Below the pieces are notes generated by a model, which worked only from the letters and a program-made list of their open reading frames with translations, did not search any database and was not told the origin of the DNA. Source: Lishizhenia tianjinensis (lineage in GTDB: Bacteria; Bacteroidota; Bacteroidia; Flavobacteriales_D; Crocinitomicaceae). From it: 51,681 bases of DNA. Below are positions 8,944 to 17,169 of this stretch, in pieces. Each line of letters begins with the position of its first letter. Position 1 is the stretch's first letter. Position numbers and translations under genes: made by a program. The DNA is taken from NCBI GenBank assembly GCA_943330745.2, contig CALQIX020000023.1, positions 1 through 51,681 of the forward strand. The letters run 5' to 3'.

Positions 8944-9873
8944 CTATTCCCACCCCAATAATTGAAATTTATTTGAGTCTTCCACTGAGGGATATTGATG
9001 TTGGATTTGTCGAATGAGTAGCTCTATTGAGTCAAACTTTGTCGACCTTTTAGGAAGAAGTGCAATTATTTCTCGAGCAGGAGATTGATTGATCGATTTT
9101 GCATATATACTATGTAAATTTTTATGCTGATCGAACGTAAGTTGATAATTTGCAGGCACAAGGGTATAACCACCATTTAAATCAACCATTTTCATAAGCA
9201 TATCTATATTCCCACCTTGATAATTCCATTTATCAAATTCCATCTCTTTGGAAATAGTACAAAACTGCATCATTTGAGTACGCAAACAATTGCCTTTATT
9301 CAATAACCATGGATGTTGTTCATTTAAAAAATCAGTGGTCAATTGACTAGACTTAAAATCTGGAATATAGGCTTTAATTTCCTCTGTAAATAGTGGAATC
9401 GTTCTCCATTTTGGGTTTACTACCGGACCTGCTAAAATAGCCAAATCTATCGCTTTACTTTCAAGGGATTCTAACAGTTCAGAAGTCTTCATTTCCTGAA
9501 TCTCAACCTGGACGTTTTCCATAATCCCCTTCCAAATTGGAAACAATTGAGGGATCAAGTAAGCGGAAATTGTTGGGATAATTCCGAGGCGCAAATGCTC
9601 TTTGTAATTGCCCGTCATTTTTTGCCTAGCAATATCAATTTTATCGAATTCATGTAAAACTTCTCTACAAATTAATATCAATTCCTTTCCAAAGGATGTT
9701 AATTCAATTGGATTTGTGCCTCTATCAAATATAGAATATCCCAAAACTTCCTCAGCTTTTTTGACTTGCATAGAAAGTGTAGGTTGCGTTACAAAACAAC
9801 GTTTACTCGCTTTTTGAAAATGCTGCTCCTCACTTAGTGCAATTAAATATTGCATTTGTTGAATTGAAATCAT
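8944..9873 (-). CDS. oxyR: OxyR-type hydrogen peroxide-sensing LysR regulator
   Basis: A 309-residue LysR-type regulator with an N-terminal winged helix-turn-helix (residues 1-60, including QKASKRCFVTQPTLSMQVKK) and a periplasmic-binding-like effector domain. Two cysteines at residues 196 and 205, in GNCLRTQMMQFC, have the same nine-residue spacing and flanking residues as the redox pair C199/C208 of E. coli OxyR. This supports peroxide sensing by reversible disulfide formation. It is transcribed divergently from dps and a 2-Cys peroxiredoxin, classic OxyR targets. The 91-bp region between the oxyR and dps start codons is the likely operator, though I could not define an exact binding palindrome. 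Confidence 0.93.
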   Translation of the reverse strand: MISIQQMQYLIALSEEQHFQKASKRCFVTQPTLSMQVKKAEEVLGYSIFDRGTNPIELTSFGKELILICREVLHEFDKIDIARQKMTGNYKEHLRLGIIPTISAYLIPQLFPIWKGIMENVQVEIQEMKTSELLESLESKAIDLAILAGPVVNPKWRTIPLFTEEIKAYIPDFKSSQLTTDFLNEQHPWLLNKGNCLRTQMMQFCTISKEMEFDKWNYQGGNIDMLMKMVDLNGGYTLVPANYQLTFDQHKNLHSIYAKSINQSPAREIIALLPKRSTKFDSIELLIRQIQHQYPSVEDSNKFQLLGWE

Positions 9874-9932
9874 ATAAATTTATTTGATGTAAATATAAAT
9901 AATATTGATAATTCTTATAGAACCTTTGGATT

Positions 9933-9940
9933 TACATTTG
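9933..9940 (+). promoter_or_regulatory. Bacteroidota -7 element upstream of dps
   Basis: The octamer TACATTTG matches TAnnTTTG exactly and ends 24 nt before the ATG at 9965. It lies inside the longer frame that would start at TTG 9905, so transcription from here would not include that TTG. This decides for the ATG as the dps start. It lies within the oxyR-dps intergenic region where OxyR should act. Confidence 0.6.
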
Positions 9941-9964
9941 AAAACTATTAAACAACAACTTATT

Positions 9965-10417
9965 ATGAAACTTACGCATTCCTACGTGGCAAAAATCAAC
10001 CAATTACTAGCCAGTTACGAAATACATTATCAAAACTTACGATCACTTCATTGGAACATTAAGGGTGAAAAATTCTTTGAGTTGCATGTCAAATATGAAG
10101 AACTTTATACAAGAACCCAAGTTATCATTGATGAAATTGCTGAACGAATTTTAACACTCAATGAAACGCCATTAAGTAAATTCAGTGATTATTTAATTCA
10201 CAGTATAATAGCTGAGAATGACATAATTTCAGACGGAAATAGAGGAATTGAATATGTATTTACCGCACAAAAACAACTTTTAATTGTTGAAAGAGAAATT
10301 TTAAAGCTTTCTGAAACACATCAAGACGAAGGTTCAAGCGCTTTGATGTCGGATTTAATCCGGGAGAAAGAAAAAACAAATTGGATGTTTTCATCATGGT
10401 TACATCAAATTGAATGA
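9965..10417 (+). CDS. dps: Dps-type DNA-binding ferritin
   Basis: The 150-residue product is a Dps mini-ferritin that oxidises Fe(II) with peroxide, stores iron and protects DNA. Ferroxidase ligands are visible with canonical spacing: His29 in LHWNI, His41 in FELHVKYEELY, and Asp56 and Glu60 in IIDEIAERI. The ATG at 9965 was preferred over the in-frame TTG at 9905 because the -7 element lies between them and because the protein then begins at the usual family position. The N-terminus is short, without the lysine-rich DNA-binding tail of the E. coli protein. It sits divergent to oxyR and upstream of the peroxiredoxin, so peroxide induction is expected. Confidence 0.93.
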   Translation: MKLTHSYVAKINQLLASYEIHYQNLRSLHWNIKGEKFFELHVKYEELYTRTQVIIDEIAERILTLNETPLSKFSDYLIHSIIAENDIISDGNRGIEYVFTAQKQLLIVEREILKLSETHQDEGSSALMSDLIREKEKTNWMFSSWLHQIE

Positions 10418-10454
10418 AAAATGAAAATGAAAACCAATCTTACTTAGAAAAACG

Positions 10455-10462
10455 TAATTTTG
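10455..10462 (+). promoter_or_regulatory. Bacteroidota -7 element upstream of the peroxiredoxin gene
   Basis: TAATTTTG matches TAnnTTTG and lies 47 nt before the ATG at 10510, just after the dps stop. It suggests that the peroxiredoxin has its own promoter in addition to any read-through from dps, and it argues against the longer frame starting at 10414. Confidence 0.5.
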
Positions 10463-10509
10463 TACCCGAACAAGTAAAACAAATATTAACTATAAAAACA
10501 AAGAGTAAA

Positions 10510-11142
10510 ATGGCAACATTAGTTGGAAAAAAGGCCCCTTCTTTCAAGGCTGCAGCAGTAGTAAATGGCGGTGAAATCGTTAATGACTTCTCGCTAGATC
10601 AATATTTAGGAAAAAATCATGTGATTTTCTTTTTCTACCCAAAAGATTTCACATTCGTTTGTCCATCTGAATTACATGCTTTTCAGGCTGAATTAGACGC
10701 ATTCGAATCAAGAGGAGTTAAAGTTGTTGCTTGTTCAACAGATACAGAAGAATCACATTGGGGATGGTTACAAGTTCCAAAAAACAAAGGTGGAATTGAG
10801 GGAGTAAAATATCCAATTGTAGCAGATACTTCCAAAACAATTTCAGAAGCTTTTGGTGTACTTGCTGGAGAATATGAGTACGACATGGATGGTGCTTTAA
10901 CGGCATCTGGACCAATGATCGCATACCGCGGTTTGTATTTAATTAATAAGGAAGGTATTGTTATGCACCAATTGGTTAACTTTTTTCCATTAGGTAGAAA
11001 TGTTGACGAAGCATTAAGAATGGTTGATGCTTTACAATATTTTGAAGAAAATGGTGAGGTTTGTCCGGCAAACTGGCACAAAGGAGATGCAGCAATGAAG
11101 CCTTCTTTTGAGGGTGTAGCTAATTATTTAGCATCTCACTAA
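10510..11142 (+). CDS. Typical 2-Cys peroxiredoxin (AhpC/Prx1 type)
   Basis: A 210-residue thiol peroxidase that reduces hydrogen peroxide and organic peroxides. The peroxidatic cysteine is residue 51 in the motif DFTFVCPSELHAF. The resolving cysteine is residue 185 in GEVCPANWHKG, placing it in the typical 2-Cys Prx1/AhpC class, which works as a decamer of dimers. I chose the ATG at 10510 because the -7 element lies upstream of it and because family members begin close to MATLVGKKAPSF. The usual AhpF reductase gene is not adjacent, so thioredoxin is the likely electron donor. The oxyR-dps-prx arrangement suggests OxyR control. A Rho-independent terminator follows. Confidence 0.94.
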   Translation: MATLVGKKAPSFKAAAVVNGGEIVNDFSLDQYLGKNHVIFFFYPKDFTFVCPSELHAFQAELDAFESRGVKVVACSTDTEESHWGWLQVPKNKGGIEGVKYPIVADTSKTISEAFGVLAGEYEYDMDGALTASGPMIAYRGLYLINKEGIVMHQLVNFFPLGRNVDEALRMVDALQYFEENGEVCPANWHKGDAAMKPSFEGVANYLASH

Positions 11143-11162
11143 GTTAGATTTACTATTTTTTT

Positions 11163-11194
11163 AAACCGCTTGCAACAATGTGAGCGGTTTTTTT
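11163..11194 (+). terminator. Rho-independent terminator after the peroxiredoxin gene
   Basis: An 8-bp perfect stem (AAACCGCT with AGCGGTTT) closes a 12-nt loop and is followed by a run of T. It lies 21 nt after the peroxiredoxin stop. A TTG inside it opens a longer version of the next frame, which I treat as spurious. Confidence 0.8.
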
Positions 11195-11223
11195 GTTTCT
11201 TTTGCATTAAAATATTACGAATT

Positions 11224-12072
11224 ATGAAAAAAATTATTTTGCTTTTCGCACTTCTTGGATCGTCTATCGCTATGAGTCAAATTACTACACCTCGTGCAAG
11301 TCCATTAGGTAAAGTTGAACAAAAAGTTGGACTAGCTGATATATCAATAAGTTATTACCGACCAGCAAAAAACGATAGAACTATTTTTGGAGACGTTGTA
11401 CCTTTTGGCGAAATATGGAGAACTGGAGCAAATGAAAATGCAAAAATTACTACTTCAGACGCTTTAATCTTTGGAAAAGACACACTGAAAGCGGGTACCT
11501 ATGCGATTTTCACTATTCCCAATCTAAAATCGTGGGATGTAATTTTCTATACTGATTATTCGAATTGGGGAACACCTGAAAAATGGGACGATAGTAAAGT
11601 AGCATTAAAAACAACCGGTATTGTTAGTCCTGTCAATGAGTTAGTAGAGAACTTCACTGTTGGATTTGATAAAATGAAAAATAGTTCTGCTGAAATATGC
11701 ATGACTTGGGATAAAACTAAAGTATCTATTCCTTTCAGTATAAATACAAAAGACAAGGTGTTAGCAAGTATCAAAAAAACAATGGCTGGTCCAACGGCTA
11801 ATGACTATCATCAATCAGCTTCATTTTACTTTTCCGAAAAGTTAGATATGAAGCAGGCAATGGAATGGTCAACAAAAGCGGTTGAATTACGTGGCGAATC
11901 AGCTTATTGGATGACTCGTTTGTTAGCTCAACTACAAGCTGAAAATGGTGATTACAAAAAAGCCATTGAAACGGCAAAAAGATCTATGGAAGCAGCTGAA
12001 AAAGATGGCGACATGAATTATGTGAAGCAAAACAAAACTTCTATCGAAGAGTGGAGCAAAAAGAAAAATTAA
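11224..12072 (+). CDS. DUF2911 family secreted protein with C-terminal helical repeat
   Basis: The 282-residue product starts with a signal peptide (MKKIILLFALLGSSIAMSQ). It continues with a domain that I assign to DUF2911 from segments such as YYRPAKNDRTIFG, PFGEIWRTGANE and GTYAIFTIP; this family is common in Bacteroidota and its role is unknown. The last 80 or so residues (SASFYFSEKLDMKQAMEWS onward) look like a TPR-type helical pair. The ATG at 11224 is preferred, because the upstream TTG at 11170 lies inside the terminator of the previous gene and would spoil the signal peptide. It converges with the CHAP lipoprotein gene, and the two stop codons share a TTAA. Confidence 0.82.
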   Translation: MKKIILLFALLGSSIAMSQITTPRASPLGKVEQKVGLADISISYYRPAKNDRTIFGDVVPFGEIWRTGANENAKITTSDALIFGKDTLKAGTYAIFTIPNLKSWDVIFYTDYSNWGTPEKWDDSKVALKTTGIVSPVNELVENFTVGFDKMKNSSAEICMTWDKTKVSIPFSINTKDKVLASIKKTMAGPTANDYHQSASFYFSEKLDMKQAMEWSTKAVELRGESAYWMTRLLAQLQAENGDYKKAIETAKRSMEAAEKDGDMNYVKQNKTSIEEWSKKKN

Positions 12073-12680
12073 TCTCTTTTACGCAACCAACCTAACGTTA
12101 AATCATCAGAAACATACCATTTCCCACCTTCTAAGTTCAAATCAAAACGATCTCTGGAAGGTGCACTTGGACCCGGATTTTGCTGAATAATTTGGATGTA
12201 ATCATCACCTACCTCTGATATTATGGCAACATGGCCGTATGGATTATATTCATGTCCATCAAAAACGATTAAATCTTTCACTTTCGGTTTGGATGACGTA
12301 CCATTTTTAAATTGCACCAAATTACGCTTGGTATTTACTTCCCCATCCTTGAATTTAGCGCTATAAAATTCGCGTGCATGTCCATAGCTATCTGGCATTT
12401 TATGCTTTAGATGTTGGTAATAATAGCGTTTTACAAACTCGACACATTGGTATTTTAGTCCAAGATTGTATCCGTCTTTCGACAAGTGGCGTTCACTTAC
12501 ATGACTAACACTTCCGTTGTAAAAAACATAAACACCGTTCAAGGAATCCACCACATCGCCAACCTTTAATTCACGAGATTTTTTTTCTCTGGAACGTGTT
12601 TGGGCATGATTAGAACTTCCTTGCGATTCGGAGCAAGAATAACAACAAAGTAAAAAAACAACCAGTTGAATGAATCGCAT
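12069..12680 (-). CDS. CHAP-domain amidase-like lipoprotein
   Basis: A 203-residue protein with a short signal peptide ending in a cysteine cluster (LLCCYSCSES), which suggests lipid attachment, although the lipobox is atypical. Residues 75-200 fit a CHAP/Gsp-amidase-type papain-like fold. The nucleophile cysteine is in LKYQCVEFVKRYYYQ, and the histidine is in YNPYGHVAIISEV. It ends with NPGPSAPSRDRF. Such proteins cleave peptidoglycan peptides or amide bonds of glutathionylspermidine-like compounds; which applies here is not decidable. It is a single gene between convergent and divergent neighbours. The catalytic pair is seen directly; the substrate is inference. Confidence 0.8.
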   Translation of the reverse strand: MRFIQLVVFLLCCYSCSESQGSSNHAQTRSREKKSRELKVGDVVDSLNGVYVFYNGSVSHVSERHLSKDGYNLGLKYQCVEFVKRYYYQHLKHKMPDSYGHAREFYSAKFKDGEVNTKRNLVQFKNGTSSKPKVKDLIVFDGHEYNPYGHVAIISEVGDDYIQIIQQNPGPSAPSRDRFDLNLEGGKWYVSDDLTLGWLRKRD

Positions 12681-12750
12681 AACTTTTTGACCAATTTAAT
12701 CAGTTTCTATTAAAGTTATAAAATTAATCTTTCCAAAAAATTATAATCCC

Positions 12751-12758
12751 TACTTTTG
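12751..12758 (+). promoter_or_regulatory. Bacteroidota -7 element with a very short leader
   Basis: TACTTTTG matches TAnnTTTG and contains the TTG that opens a longer version of the transporter frame. Only 15 nt separate it from the ATG at 12774, which implies a leader of about 10 nt if the element is used. Confidence 0.55.
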
Positions 12759-12773
12759 AGCACAATTCAAACA

Positions 12774-13688
12774 ATGTCCAAACAAACAATTAGTTGGTTA
12801 TTACTTATTTTACTAGCCTGCATCTGGGGGAGTTCATTTATCTTAATGAAAAAAGGAATGTTCGCAGACGACGGCACAGCAATTTTCTCTTCTGAACAAG
12901 TTGGTTCTTTACGTATGTTAATTGCGGCATTGATTCTTTTGCCAATTTCCTTTACCAAATTAAAAATAATTAGTGCTAAGAATATCATTCCCTTAGCCAT
13001 GGTAGGGTTTTGCGGAAATTTCATTCCTGCGTTCTTATTCACCTACGCGGAAACTGGAATATCTTCAGGACTGGCAGGAATGCTCAATAGCTTCACTCCA
13101 ATTTTCACCATCATTATTGGGTTTTTCGTATTCAAAACGAAATTGACAAACAAACAACTGATCGGAACATTTATCGGAACCATTGGAATTGTTGCATTAG
13201 TTTTGAGCGGTAAAAACGCTTCATTAAATGGAGACTGGGAACATATCTTAGCAATTGTATTAGCAACGCTTTTATATGCAATTAGCCTAAATACCATAAA
13301 ACACAAATTGTCTGATTTTAGTTCTTACGAAATCACATCCTTAGCCTTTTTTATACTTTTACCGTTTGCGATTAGTGGTTTTTTTATAACGGATACACTC
13401 CATACTTTTCAAACGAATCCGTTAGCATCCAAAGGAATTTTCTACATTTTCATTTTATCCGTGGTCGGGACGGCATTAGCAGTACTAGTTTTCAATCGTA
13501 TCATTGCCTTTTCTTCCACTTTATTCGCAAGTTCAGTAACCTATTTCATCCCTATTGTAGCAGTTGTAATCGGGTTTGCGTTTGGTGAACGATTAACTGT
13601 TTGGCAAATAGTCTCCATGTTTGTTGTTCTATTTGGAGTGATTACAGCCAATGTTTCCCTGAAGCGGAAGAAAGAATCAAAGGGTTAG
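12774..13688 (+). CDS. EamA/DMT superfamily transporter
   Basis: A 304-residue polytopic membrane protein with about ten hydrophobic helices in two EamA repeats. The first repeat begins with the typical WLLLILLACIWGSSFILMKKG, and the second begins near GDWEHILAIVLATLLYAIS. DMT-family carriers export or import metabolites such as amino acids, purines or sugar phosphates; the substrate here is unknown. I selected the ATG at 12774 because the upstream TTG (12756) lies within a -7 promoter element. The C-terminus ends in basic residues (LKRKKESKG), consistent with a cytoplasmic tail. It is monocistronic as far as spacing shows. Confidence 0.88.
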   Translation: MSKQTISWLLLILLACIWGSSFILMKKGMFADDGTAIFSSEQVGSLRMLIAALILLPISFTKLKIISAKNIIPLAMVGFCGNFIPAFLFTYAETGISSGLAGMLNSFTPIFTIIIGFFVFKTKLTNKQLIGTFIGTIGIVALVLSGKNASLNGDWEHILAIVLATLLYAISLNTIKHKLSDFSSYEITSLAFFILLPFAISGFFITDTLHTFQTNPLASKGIFYIFILSVVGTALAVLVFNRIIAFSSTLFASSVTYFIPIVAVVIGFAFGERLTVWQIVSMFVVLFGVITANVSLKRKKESKG

Positions 13689-13740
13689 TCAAGGGGCTGG
13701 CCTGAACGAAATAAAACTATCCAACAAATGGAAAATTAAA

Positions 13741-14193
13741 ATGACAAAATTAATTTCAATACGAGAATACGAGGCGAAGGACAAAAATGAAGTTATAAAC
13801 TTAATAAGGTTAAATACACCTGAATATTTTGCGGTTGAGGAGGAAGATTACTTCATCAAATATTTGGAAACGGAAATAGAACTTTATTATGTTTTACTAA
13901 ATGACCAAAAAATTGTGGGATGTGGTGGGATTAACTTTATGGACAATAATACTATAGGGAAAATTAGTTGGGACATATTTCACCCGGACTTTCAAGGAAA
14001 ATCTTTGGGCACGAAACTATTGAAGCATCGCATAGAAAAACTAAATTCTATAAACGGAATACAGAAAATTATTGTTAGAACTTCGCAAGTAGCGTATAAA
14101 TTTTACCTGAAACAAGGCTTTGAACTACTTGAAGTTAAGAAGAACTATTGGGCGGAAGGGTTTGATATGTACAATATGATATATAGGAAATAA
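13741..14193 (+). CDS. GNAT family N-acetyltransferase
   Basis: A 150-residue GNAT-fold acetyltransferase. Acetyl-CoA-binding motif A is visible as FQGKSLGTKLLKHRIEKL (residues 83-100), preceded by the strand GKISWDIFHPD. Motif B, VAYKFYLKQGFELLE, lies near the C-terminus. The substrate is unknown. It starts 52 nt after the EamA transporter on the same strand, so they may be co-transcribed, and the pair could serve metabolite detoxification; that is only suggested by position. The following 224 bp to the next gene hold no gene I can support. Confidence 0.85.
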   Translation: MTKLISIREYEAKDKNEVINLIRLNTPEYFAVEEEDYFIKYLETEIELYYVLLNDQKIVGCGGINFMDNNTIGKISWDIFHPDFQGKSLGTKLLKHRIEKLNSINGIQKIIVRTSQVAYKFYLKQGFELLEVKKNYWAEGFDMYNMIYRK

Positions 14194-14405
14194 TTAGAAA
14201 ACTAGTGACGAGAAAAGCTCGACCACTTGCAGCTAGATGTAAAAAGCCGATACTTCTTACTTGAATAATAGTAATCTGTTAAATTCGTTTTTTTTGTATA
14301 TAAATAAAGATAGTCCTATTATTCCTCACTAGCGCACAGTGTCAAAATGGCAAAATGAGAACATCATTTTAACAAAATAAATCAAACATATTTCAGAATT
14401 TCATT

Positions 14406-14413
14406 TACATTTG
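14406..14413 (+). promoter_or_regulatory. Candidate -7 element overlapping the start region of the Cys-rich protein gene
   Basis: TACATTTG matches TAnnTTTG but ends only 4 nt before the GTG start at 14418. With the usual spacing, transcription would begin at or just inside that codon. Either the mRNA is leaderless, the match is chance, or another promoter is used. Confidence 0.3.
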
Positions 14414-14417
14414 AATT

Positions 14418-14846
14418 GTGATTCGGTCTACACAACTTATTTTTTTCATTTCACTTCTATTTGTTGGCACAATTGGAGTTCCTGTCTTTACGCATTCTTG
14501 TCAAAAGGAAGGACAATTCACTTCTTATTTTCTGCCACTAAATGATCATTGTGAAAAAGAAGAAATTTCGGACCTACCTCCTTGTTGTAAAAAAGAGAAA
14601 GAAGAAAAGGATAAGAAAGATTGCTGTAACGATGAAACCGAAGTTTTTAAACTAAAAGTTGATTATGTCTCTTTTTGGAAAGACTTCTCGTTTCAATCAT
14701 TCGTAATTCCCGAAAATCGATCTTTTTCCTTTGATAAAAAAGTAGTTCCTTCTGAGAAGCAAACCCTTCAATCCAGCAATTCTGATCCACCTCCAAAACT
14801 TTGCGGAAGAGAAATCTTATTAAAAAAACAAGTACTCATAATTTGA
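14418..14846 (+). CDS. HYC_CC_PP-type Cys-rich secreted protein
   Basis: A 142-residue protein with an N-terminal hydrophobic signal segment (residues 5-25) and a Cys-rich middle. It has a HSC motif, LPPCCKKE and DCCNDE, and near the C-terminus a DPPPKLCGREIL segment. This order (H-x-C, CC, PP) matches what I know as the HYC_CC_PP family of Bacteroidota, which occurs next to TonB-dependent receptors; its function is not established. The start is GTG at 14418, since no ATG lies before the signal segment. It is followed after 53 bp by a TonB receptor and then a CxxC HMA protein, pointing to metal, probably copper, handling at the envelope. Confidence 0.75.
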   Translation: MIRSTQLIFFISLLFVGTIGVPVFTHSCQKEGQFTSYFLPLNDHCEKEEISDLPPCCKKEKEEKDKKDCCNDETEVFKLKVDYVSFWKDFSFQSFVIPENRSFSFDKKVVPSEKQTLQSSNSDPPPKLCGREILLKKQVLII

Positions 14847-14899
14847 TTGTAGTGAACCCATTTCTAGTTAACTAGTTTGTTTCACGAAATCAACATTTT

Positions 14900-17140
14900 A
14901 TGAATTTTTTATGTAAAACATTAGTTTTAGGTTTTTTACTACTTCTAACTATTCAAAACTCTTTTGGTCAACTACACGGATTGATTCAAGGAGAAGATGA
15001 AAACGAAAAAAAACCAATTTACAATGCAAAAATAAGGCTGAAAAACGCCAAAACAGGAACGCTATCTAAGGAAGATGGAACGTTCGAGCTAAGTTTACCC
15101 AAAGCGCTTCCGGACACCTTGATTTTTTCAGCCAATGGTTTTTACAACGATACAATCATTGTCACTAAAGCAGATCGATTTGCAGCTATTTCGGTTATAC
15201 TTTATTCCATGCGAGCTTTGCCGGAGTTTATTATTTCTTCGCGAAGAAAATCAAGTAGTATTTCCAAAATGAAAACCTTGCATGTGGAAGAATTGACTAC
15301 CGCCGAATTGCGCAAAGCAGCCTGTTGCAACCTTTCAGAATCTTTTCAAACCAATGCTTCGGTCGATGTAAATATCACAGATGCGGTTTCAGGGGCAAAA
15401 AAAATTCAGATGATGGGACTGGATGGAGTTTACACGCAGATACAAATGGAGAATATCCCTTATTTGCGGGGCTTGGAGAGCTCATTCGGTTTGCAATCCA
15501 TTTCCGGAACATGGATCGAATCCATTCAAATTACAAAAGGAACAGGGAATGTGGTGAACGGCTACGAATCCATGGCTGGGCTTGTGAATCTTGAAATTAA
15601 AAAGCCATTAGAAATGGAAAAAATCTATCTGAATGTTTATCAAAACATTTTCGGAAGATCAGAGCTCAACGCTAACGCAGGATATAAACTTTCCAAAAAA
15701 TGGAGCACGGGATGGCTTGCTCACGCCTCTTCGGTATATGGACAAATTGACCACAACATGGATGATTTCAAAGATTTACCAACCGGTGATAATATTGCTT
15801 TCATGAATCGATGGGCCTATCAAGGCACAAAAATGGAGGCTCAATTTGGGTTCAATGCATACCAGGATCGAAAAGTGGGTGGTCAAATCGGTTTTGTGCG
15901 GGGAATGCAACTGGAACCCAATCCGCAAGACTTTAAATATGGTGTCTTGCTTAATTCTAAACACATTGATGCCTTTCTAAAAACAGGTTTTTTCGGCAAG
16001 CGAACGAATCAATCCTTGGGAATTGTTTACAATGTTAAGTATCAAGAAATTAATGGTTCTTTTGGTATTCGAAATTTTTCAGGAGTCGAAAAAAGAGGAT
16101 ATATTAATGTGATTTACGATGATTACATCGGAACGTTGGATCACAAAATAAAAACTGGGGCTAGCTTGGTAGTATTAGATATTAGTCAATCCGCTGAATC
16201 CTTGATGCAGAATAGAAAAGAAATTGTTCCTGGTATTTTCACCGAATACACCTACACAAATTCAAGATTATCAAGTGTTCTCGGTGCACGATATGATTAC
16301 CACTCACTTTATGGCAGTCAATTTTCACCAAGATTGCATTCTAAATATATTGCTCACGAAAAAACAGATTTACGATTCACAGCCGGTAAAGGATGGAGAG
16401 TTCCCAATTACATCATCGACAATGTTTCGTTGCTAGCTAATTCCAAACAATGGATTGCACCTAATGAAATAAAACCGGAAATTTCGTGGAACATTGGTGG
16501 TTCGGTTGTTCAAGAATTCAAATTATTCAATCAAAAGGGAAGTTTAACGGTAGATTTGTACCGAACATGGTTTGAAAATCAACTAATTGTTGATAGAGAC
16601 GAGTCCGTAAATGCCATTGTATTTACCAATTTAAAAAATGGCTCTTTTTCAAACAGTTTTCAATCCGAGTTAAGTGTTTCACCGCTAAAAAATTTCGATA
16701 TTCGAGTAGCATACAAATACTTGGATGTCAAGGCTCAGTATGGTGGACAAATGCGTCAGCAAGTAATGATTCCAAAACATCGCGGTTTTGTAAACCTTGC
16801 TTTTTTCAGCAGAAATAAGCGCTGGGAGTATGATTTAACCTGTACTGTTTATGGTATTTCGCGTTTACCCGTGCAGGACGACCCGAATAATCCGAGCAAT
16901 CAATTATTTGACCAAACAAGCGAAGTATATCCAATGCTCAACGGGCAAATCACACATATATTAAAACAATGGGATTTTTATATTGGAGGAGAAAATTTGA
17001 CTAATTTTAAACAGAAGAATCCAATCATTGATGCACAAAATCCATTTGGTTCAAAATTTGACGCTACAACTATTTGGGGGCCCGTCATGGGAGTTAATAT
17101 TTATGCAGGATTGAGGTATTCAATCAAACAGAAAAAATAA
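14900..17140 (+). CDS. TonB-dependent outer-membrane receptor, likely metal-related
   Basis: A 746-residue outer-membrane receptor. It has a signal peptide ending near NSFGQ (residue 24), then a carboxypeptidase-D regulatory-like beta-sandwich domain (about 25-105; KTGTLSKEDGTFEL). A plug domain (about 120-235) includes KIQMMGLDGVYTQIQM and KGTGNVVNGYESMAG, and the rest is a 22-strand barrel ending in an aromatic strand (YAGLRYSIKQKK). A cysteine pair in ELRKAACCNLSESF starts the plug, a feature I associate with the receptors that accompany HYC_CC_PP and HMA genes. Substrate import would be driven by TonB/ExbBD. The neighbouring CxxC protein suggests copper or another soft metal, which is inference. 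Confidence 0.88.
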   Translation: MNFLCKTLVLGFLLLLTIQNSFGQLHGLIQGEDENEKKPIYNAKIRLKNAKTGTLSKEDGTFELSLPKALPDTLIFSANGFYNDTIIVTKADRFAAISVILYSMRALPEFIISSRRKSSSISKMKTLHVEELTTAELRKAACCNLSESFQTNASVDVNITDAVSGAKKIQMMGLDGVYTQIQMENIPYLRGLESSFGLQSISGTWIESIQITKGTGNVVNGYESMAGLVNLEIKKPLEMEKIYLNVYQNIFGRSELNANAGYKLSKKWSTGWLAHASSVYGQIDHNMDDFKDLPTGDNIAFMNRWAYQGTKMEAQFGFNAYQDRKVGGQIGFVRGMQLEPNPQDFKYGVLLNSKHIDAFLKTGFFGKRTNQSLGIVYNVKYQEINGSFGIRNFSGVEKRGYINVIYDDYIGTLDHKIKTGASLVVLDISQSAESLMQNRKEIVPGIFTEYTYTNSRLSSVLGARYDYHSLYGSQFSPRLHSKYIAHEKTDLRFTAGKGWRVPNYIIDNVSLLANSKQWIAPNEIKPEISWNIGGSVVQEFKLFNQKGSLTVDLYRTWFENQLIVDRDESVNAIVFTNLKNGSFSNSFQSELSVSPLKNFDIRVAYKYLDVKAQYGGQMRQQVMIPKHRGFVNLAFFSRNKRWEYDLTCTVYGISRLPVQDDPNNPSNQLFDQTSEVYPMLNGQITHILKQWDFYIGGENLTNFKQKNPIIDAQNPFGSKFDATTIWGPVMGVNIYAGLRYSIKQKK

Positions 17141-17169
17141 AGTTGAAAGTTGAAACTAAAAATTAAACT

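Noticed and set aside
9905..9964. N-terminal extension of Dps from TTG 9905
   Set aside because: The exact -7 element TACATTTG (9933-9940) lies inside it, and Dps proteins start near the ATG at 9965.
10414..10509. N-terminal extension of the peroxiredoxin overlapping the dps stop
   Set aside because: A -7 element (10455-10462) lies within it, the extra 32 residues do not resemble the family, and the ATG at 10510 gives a standard N-terminus.
11170..11223. Extension of the DUF2911 protein from a TTG
   Set aside because: The TTG lies in the loop and stem of the upstream terminator, and the ATG at 11224 begins a normal signal peptide.
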